A DNA stretch of 16,927 nt from DATDYQ01 sp035288965. GTDB taxonomy: Archaea > Nanobdellota > Nanobdellia > SCGC-AAA011-G17 > JAGVZF01. The translations under genes and the position numbers were made by a program. Under the pieces are notes generated by a model. That model made no database searches. It had not been told where the DNA came from and saw only the letters and a list, made by a program, of their open reading frames with translations. Shown here piece after piece: positions 13,586 to 16,927 of the stretch. Position 1 is the stretch's first letter. Every line of letters begins with the position of its first letter. Location of the stretch: contig DATDYQ010000023.1 in assembly GCA_035288965.1 (NCBI GenBank), positions 1 to 16,927 on the forward strand, given 5' to 3'.

Positions 13586-14371
13586 ATGACAACAAGAACT
13601 GGGTTGGATAGGGTGATAGCTCGTCAGGATTTAATATTAATTGATGGTGGTATAGTCTATGGTCCTGCCATTCACGTATTAAAAAAAGTTGAAAGAAGAG
13701 AGGATTATTCCGCAGATATTGCTAGGAGGGATTATGAAGTTCTTAGGCCCATTCTAGCTAAAGATGAGGTTAGAACTAGTGAATTCCATCTCAGCAAAAT
13801 TGAAGAAAAATTAAAATTTTTGGAAGAGAAAAAAGATAAATTAACTGGACTGGTCGGAAATATTGAAAGAGTTTATCATCTTCTTAGACGCAGGGGGCCC
13901 TATGATATTAATAAAAATATGGAAGATGTTTTTAGTGATATGATAACTACCGCCGTTAAAGGTGCATTAGAATATGATTATGGACATGGAATATATACTA
14001 ACCAAAAGGCTGATGAAAAATATTTAGGTTTATTAAGGATTGCTTTTTTAAGATCTTTAGTATATAATCAGAGCACTTTTATTCTCACAAGAGATACTAT
14101 AAAGGGCATGGCTGCCAGGATGTTAATCTTAAATATTAATGAATATTTTATAAAGTTTTTTGGCAAACTTAAAATAAATGAAAGAAATTTCGTAACTGTC
14201 TATAAATTTGATGCAAATAATTTAGATGATCTTTCAAGAACAGATCTTTTGGTGTTAGAAACTAATAAAGGTTTTGAAAGAGAAAGATTTAAACCACGCA
14301 GAAAAATAGAATTTGATATAGCTCTGGAAAGCACATTAAAAGAGTATGGTAAAGCCTCAGGAGGGATTTGA
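13586..14371 (+). CDS. Hypothetical protein with a PIN-like domain
   Basis: 261 residues. Possible PIN nuclease features are an N-terminal strand with Asp20 (LILIDGGIVYG), an acidic helix ADEKYLGLLRIAFL (Asp143), and FILTRDTIKGMAARM (Asp170) resembling the PIN strand-Asp-helix with a later Ala. A coiled-coil insertion (about 65-95) and basic RRR follow the first strand. If correct, it would be an RNA-cutting or RNA-binding enzyme, but spacing is unusual and the second acidic residue is unclear, so this is tentative. No antitoxin gene is adjacent. The last six codons and stop overlap the 3' end of the convergent tRNA-Thr(UGU) gene (14353-14371); the stop TGA lies in the T-loop region. Confidence 0.75.
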   Translation: MTTRTGLDRVIARQDLILIDGGIVYGPAIHVLKKVERREDYSADIARRDYEVLRPILAKDEVRTSEFHLSKIEEKLKFLEEKKDKLTGLVGNIERVYHLLRRRGPYDINKNMEDVFSDMITTAVKGALEYDYGHGIYTNQKADEKYLGLLRIAFLRSLVYNQSTFILTRDTIKGMAARMLILNINEYFIKFFGKLKINERNFVTVYKFDANNLDDLSRTDLLVLETNKGFERERFKPRRKIEFDIALESTLKEYGKASGGI

Positions 14372-14437
14372 ACCCCCGACCCCGGGTTTTTTTGAATTGT
14401 TTACAAAACCCGTGCTCTACCACTGAGCTACTGAGGC
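14353..14437 (-). tRNA. tRNA-Thr(UGU) with a 13-base intron
   Basis: Acceptor GCCTCAG/CTGAGGC with discriminator U, D stem GCTC/GAGC, anticodon stem CGGGT/ACCCG and T arm GGGGG-TTCAAAT-CCCTC. Twenty bases lie between the anticodon stem halves. Exon TTTG pairs with intron CAAA, with 3-base bulges TAA and AAA cut as TA|A and AA|A. Removing 13 bases leaves loop TTTGTAA with anticodon TGT and a 72-base tRNA. The 3' end overlaps the protein gene ending at 14371. An A/T box at 14462-14470 lies about 29 bases upstream. CCA is not encoded. Confidence 0.94.
14389..14401 (-). other. Predicted tRNA-Thr(UGU) intron, 13 bases, position 37/38
   Basis: The intron AACAATTCAAAAA includes CAAA, which pairs with exon TTTG, and leaves a six-base loop instead of an intron-side helix. 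It is therefore a reduced bulge-helix-loop form of the splicing motif. Confidence 0.8.
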
Positions 14438-14482
14438 ATAAAGAATTAGCTAAAAGGTTAGTTTAAAAAGATTTCTAAAGAA

Positions 14483-14719
14483 TTATTTTTTATTGCCAGC
14501 ATGATAGGCTAAAACTAAAATAACTGAAATTATTAAAGCTAACGATAAGAAAACAAATACTAAAGGTGTTATTGGATTAGCTCCTGTTTTAGAAACAATC
14601 GCATATCCTGTAAATGATTTAGTAAGTGCTAATGTTCCTAAAAAAAGCATTGTAAATAAGAAAATAGTCAAGATTGTATTTCTTGAGCTTGCATCACCTT
14701 TCTTTTCTACTTTTTTCAT
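14483..14719 (-). CDS. Small two-helix membrane protein, downstream of eS1
   Basis: 78 residues. Seen: a basic N-terminus, one membrane segment (about 16-40) followed by KSFTGYAIV, a second (about 52-72) and the tail HAGNKK. The N- and C-termini are both probably cytoplasmic. The TGYA sequence after the first helix is a motif I associate with membrane and surface proteins of DPANN archaea, but no function is assigned. The ATG overlaps the eS1 stop by four bases, so it is translated from the ribosomal protein mRNA. Confidence 0.72.
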   Translation of the reverse strand: MKKVEKKGDASSRNTILTIFLFTMLFLGTLALTKSFTGYAIVSKTGANPITPLVFVFLSLALIISVILVLAYHAGNKK

Positions 14720-15294
14720 AATCTTCTAAAGTATCTTATTTCTGAAACTGCTATTGGATAAATCTTTTTTAACCCATCTCTTATTGCTTTTTGCAAGTTA
14801 TGGGTGATTAATCCGTTAACAATATCATTATAACTGTTATTTTTAAAGTTTTCGATTAATAACTCTTTTGATTTATGATGAATGGAAGTTAAAACAGAGT
14901 TAGAAGTTTCATTTTTTGTCATAATAACCGGCTTAATTCTTACTTTTATATTATCTTTGGTTATTACATCATATGAGTCTTCTACTTTTGATTTTGCTCT
15001 TCTTGTTATTCTTTTAAGATAAGCATCTATTATTTCATAGCCAATTATTTCTGTTAAAGCTTTGTTATCTTTTATTTCTGTTATTTTGAAGACTACTCTC
15101 ACGCTTTGCTTTTTAATATCATTTGTAATTGCCATTAAAGAAACAGCTATATGTTTGTTAATAGCTTCTTGAGGATCTGAGATTAATGTTTCTCCTATTT
15201 CCATTTCATTAAACTCTTTTGGAGATAGGATTGATATCCAAGTTTTCTTTTTCTTCTTTAAAGCTGATTTTTTAATTAATTCTTTCTTTCCCAT
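14716..15294 (-). CDS. rps3ae: Small ribosomal subunit protein eS1 (S3Ae)
   Basis: 192 residues. It matches archaeal/eukaryotic eS1, an RNA-binding protein on the platform of the 30S subunit. Seen: the basic start MGKKELIKKSALKKKKKTW, IGETLISDPQEAI, the RVVFKITEIKDNKALTEIIGYE strand region, the YLKRITRRAKSKVEDSYDV block, and the C-terminal LKKIYPIAVSEIRYFRRL. It is somewhat shorter than many archaeal homologues (about 200-220), mainly at the C-terminus, in line with a reduced genome. Its promoter box is TATAAAAA about 25 bases before the ATG. It is followed by a coupled small membrane protein gene. Confidence 0.95.
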   Translation of the reverse strand: MGKKELIKKSALKKKKKTWISILSPKEFNEMEIGETLISDPQEAINKHIAVSLMAITNDIKKQSVRVVFKITEIKDNKALTEIIGYEIIDAYLKRITRRAKSKVEDSYDVITKDNIKVRIKPVIMTKNETSNSVLTSIHHKSKELLIENFKNNSYNDIVNGLITHNLQKAIRDGLKKIYPIAVSEIRYFRRL

Positions 15295-15315
15295 AAAATT
15301 AAAGAAAAATGAGGG

Positions 15316-15323
15316 TTTTTATA
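15316..15323 (-). promoter_or_regulatory. TATA box of the eS1 gene
   Basis: TATAAAAA on the minus strand, centred about 25 bases before the ATG at 15294, indicating a leaderless mRNA. Confidence 0.6.
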
Positions 15324-15364
15324 GCTTTCTATTGAAGTTTTTGTTGATTATATCAACATAAAGG

Positions 15365-15372
15365 TTAAATAT
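15365..15372 (+). promoter_or_regulatory. TATA box of the DUF488 gene
   Basis: TTAAATAT is centred about 26 bases before the ATG at 15395, divergent from the eS1 promoter. Confidence 0.5.
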
Positions 15373-15394
15373 CTTTTTAACTCATAAATTAATT

Positions 15395-15790
15395 ATGTTA
15401 TATACAAAATGTATATTGAAGGAAAAGGAAGAATCTGACGGTGTTAGAATTTCTATAATGAATAGGCATACATTAAATGATGGAAAAACTCTTGATTTAA
15501 GAATAAGTGAAAAAAGTTATGATGAATGGATGCAGGAATTATCACCTCCTTCAAACTTACTAGGAGATTATTATAAAAGAAGACTCTCTTGGGAAGACTT
15601 CGAAAAAAGATATAAAGAATATTTACAAAACAAGAATATAGAAGTAATAGTAAGAAAGTTAGCAATAAGATCTATTGAGAATGATATTACTATTCTTTGT
15701 ATAGAAGATAATCCTGAATTTTGTCATAGAAGAATTTTAGCAGAAGAATGTAAAAAGTATGAAGTTAATTTAAAAATATTGCACAGATAA
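15395..15790 (+). CDS. DUF488 family protein
   Basis: 131 residues. Seen: early IMNRHTLNDGKTLD and ISEKSYDEWMQELSPPSNLLGDYYKRRLSWEDFEKRYKEYL, then the DUF488 C-terminal signature TILCIEDNPEFCHRRILAEEC with Cys102 and the Cys110-His111-Arg112 motif. DUF488 proteins are small soluble proteins of unknown function found across bacteria and archaea. The conserved Cys/His/Arg suggests nucleotide or metal binding, which is inference. It is single-gene transcribed from its own promoter and ends 14 bases before the end of the convergent recJ-like gene. The length is normal for the family. Confidence 0.9.
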   Translation: MLYTKCILKEKEESDGVRISIMNRHTLNDGKTLDLRISEKSYDEWMQELSPPSNLLGDYYKRRLSWEDFEKRYKEYLQNKNIEVIVRKLAIRSIENDITILCIEDNPEFCHRRILAEECKKYEVNLKILHR

Positions 15791-15804
15791 TAATTATAAA
15801 TATG

Positions 15805-16927
15805 TTATTGTGTTATTATCAAAGAGCTAAGATAATCTTTTGCATTATTAATAAACAGTTCTTCTTGGTCTTGAGAGAATGAACAGCCAGCTGCCATCTC
15901 ATGACCCCCTAATTCTGCCTTAATATCTTTACAAATAATAGAAATAACTTCTTTTAGATTGATATTATGCTGTTTATAACCACAAATCCTTGCTGAAACT
16001 TTTGTATTTCCTTCTATTGTATGAGATAATGATAAAATGATTGTTCCTTCTGGAAAAACATTTGATTTAGATAGGATGGAAGAAACTGTGCCTATTATTG
16101 TTTCACGAATATTATTTTCTGCATTAATTATAATAAAGTTTTCATTTTCTATCAAATTATTAAGTTTTCTTTGATCTTGAATCCAGTTTAATCCTTTAAT
16201 TAATTCTATTTTATATTGAGTCATTACTTCAACTGCTTTTTGCTTTGAATTTTCATCATTTAATAAAGCTCCAATTCCTATAGATGGCTTATTTAATCTT
16301 CCACATGAATTTAATATTGTTGAAAACTCTCGAACATCTTTGAAATAAGATTCATTTTGTTGATTTTTAAGTAAATATATCGGGCCAAAAATATCTTCTG
16401 GATTTGATTCATTAACTCTCTTCATTATTACTCCAGCTGAAAGTTTTTTCATTTCATCTTGAGTTAGATTAATTAGTTTTCTGAACTTTCCATTTTCATC
16501 TAATAATGGGATTTCTAATGTTTCTAGAAAAGATACACAGGCTGACTCATTTCCCGTAATTCCTGGGATGAAAGGATCAGTAGAATATTCTAGAACTTTG
16601 TGTAATGAACGAGTATGAGCTCCAAAGAATCTTAATCCTTGAGTAATTTCAATATAAGGTTTAACATCTTCCAATATTAAAGCATTTAATCCAGTAAAAC
16701 CTTTATGTTCTTGAATATCTCCTATAGCTCCTATAATTCCAATGTAAGAATTTTCTATATTATCTTGATTTAAAGCTTTTGTAAACAAATAAGAAACTCC
16801 TGAAGAAGAAACATCTTTTCCACCATCTAAGTCATGCAATATTGGATGTAAAATATTAATATTGTCTTTAAATTCTTTTTTTTGCAATTGATGATGATCA
16901 AGAATATAGATTTCCTTATCTTTTAAT
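15805..16927 (-). CDS. Archaeal RecJ-like DHH phosphoesterase, 5' end outside the window
   Basis: C-terminal part, about 373 residues, open to the right edge. Seen: the DHH motif YILDHHQ at the very edge (about 16889-16909), LDGGKDVSSSGVSYLF soon after, IIGAIGDIQEHKGF, and near the C-terminus the DHHA1 motif GGHEMAAGCSF with the expected basic and Gly residues. Archaeal RecJ-like proteins are exonucleases on single-stranded nucleic acid or partners of the GINS/CMG replication complex. A TTG at 16887 could be mistaken for a start, but the DHH codons lie upstream in the same frame, so the gene clearly continues. The first metal-binding motifs are outside the window, so activity cannot be judged. 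Confidence 0.92.
   Translation of the reverse strand, partial: LKDKEIYILDHHQLQKKEFKDNINILHPILHDLDGGKDVSSSGVSYLFTKALNQDNIENSYIGIIGAIGDIQEHKGFTGLNALILEDVKPYIEITQGLRFFGAHTRSLHKVLEYSTDPFIPGITGNESACVSFLETLEIPLLDENGKFRKLINLTQDEMKKLSAGVIMKRVNESNPEDIFGPIYLLKNQQNESYFKDVREFSTILNSCGRLNKPSIGIGALLNDENSKQKAVEVMTQYKIELIKGLNWIQDQRKLNNLIENENFIIINAENNIRETIIGTVSSILSKSNVFPEGTIILSLSHTIEGNTKVSARICGYKQHNINLKEVISIICKDIKAELGGHEMAAGCSFSQDQEELFINNAKDYLSSLIITQ

Noticed and set aside
15805..16887. TTG at 16887 as the start of the RecJ-like gene
   Set aside because: The same frame continues to the window edge and encodes the DHH motif just upstream.

Overview
The window looks like a chromosome segment of a low-G+C archaeon, most likely a DPANN lineage of the Woesearchaeota/Pacearchaeota kind. 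The evidence is archaeal ribosomal protein eS1, an archaeal RecJ-like DHH protein, RtcB, tRNA genes with bulge-helix-bulge introns, class III (type IV pilin-like) signal peptides, and archaeal promoters in which an A/T box lies about 25-27 bases before the start codon, implying mostly leaderless mRNAs. The lineage is inferred from protein style, not from a phylogenetic marker search.

Left two thirds (about 344-9764, all minus strand): a type IV pilus / secretion locus. In transcription order it holds two pilin-like proteins (9081-9764, 8479-9084), a foreign DUF4256 gene (7824-8408), three tandem pilins (7128-7616, 6712-7131, 6080-6649), a minor pilin-like protein (5500-6024), a GspE/PilB-type motor ATPase (3886-5460), a small coiled-coil protein (3632-3889), two T2SSF/TadC-type platform proteins (2326-3648, 1467-2324) and two more pilin-like proteins (748-1470, 344-754). 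The six genes from the ATPase to 344 are packed with short overlaps or one-base gaps and read as one operon. The left edge carries the start of rtcB (1-305) behind its own promoter.

The DUF4256 gene is G+C-richer than its surroundings, resembles bacterial proteins closely, and sits between imperfect inverted repeats in the middle of the pilin series. It looks like a recent insertion.

Right third: a small Cys-rich protein gene divergent from the pilin cluster, tRNA-Thr(GGU), an unusual tRNA-Leu(UAA) gene that appears to hold two introns, an unknown gene followed by a rhomboid protease, a Cys-rich secreted membrane-anchored protein, an unknown gene plus pirin pair, a PIN-like protein whose 3' end runs into an intron-containing tRNA-Thr(UGU), eS1 with a small membrane protein, a DUF488 protein and, at the right edge, a 5'-truncated RecJ-like DHH protein.

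The most notable observations are the two-intron tRNA-Leu, in which both predicted introns obey the bulge-helix-bulge cut rule and together restore a canonical anticodon arm; the apparent mobile insertion in the pilin cluster; the poly-C tracts in the pilus ATPase gene; and one pilin with a promoter, leader and strong Shine-Dalgarno unlike its leaderless neighbours. No CRISPR array, insertion sequence transposase, rRNA or phage gene was seen.
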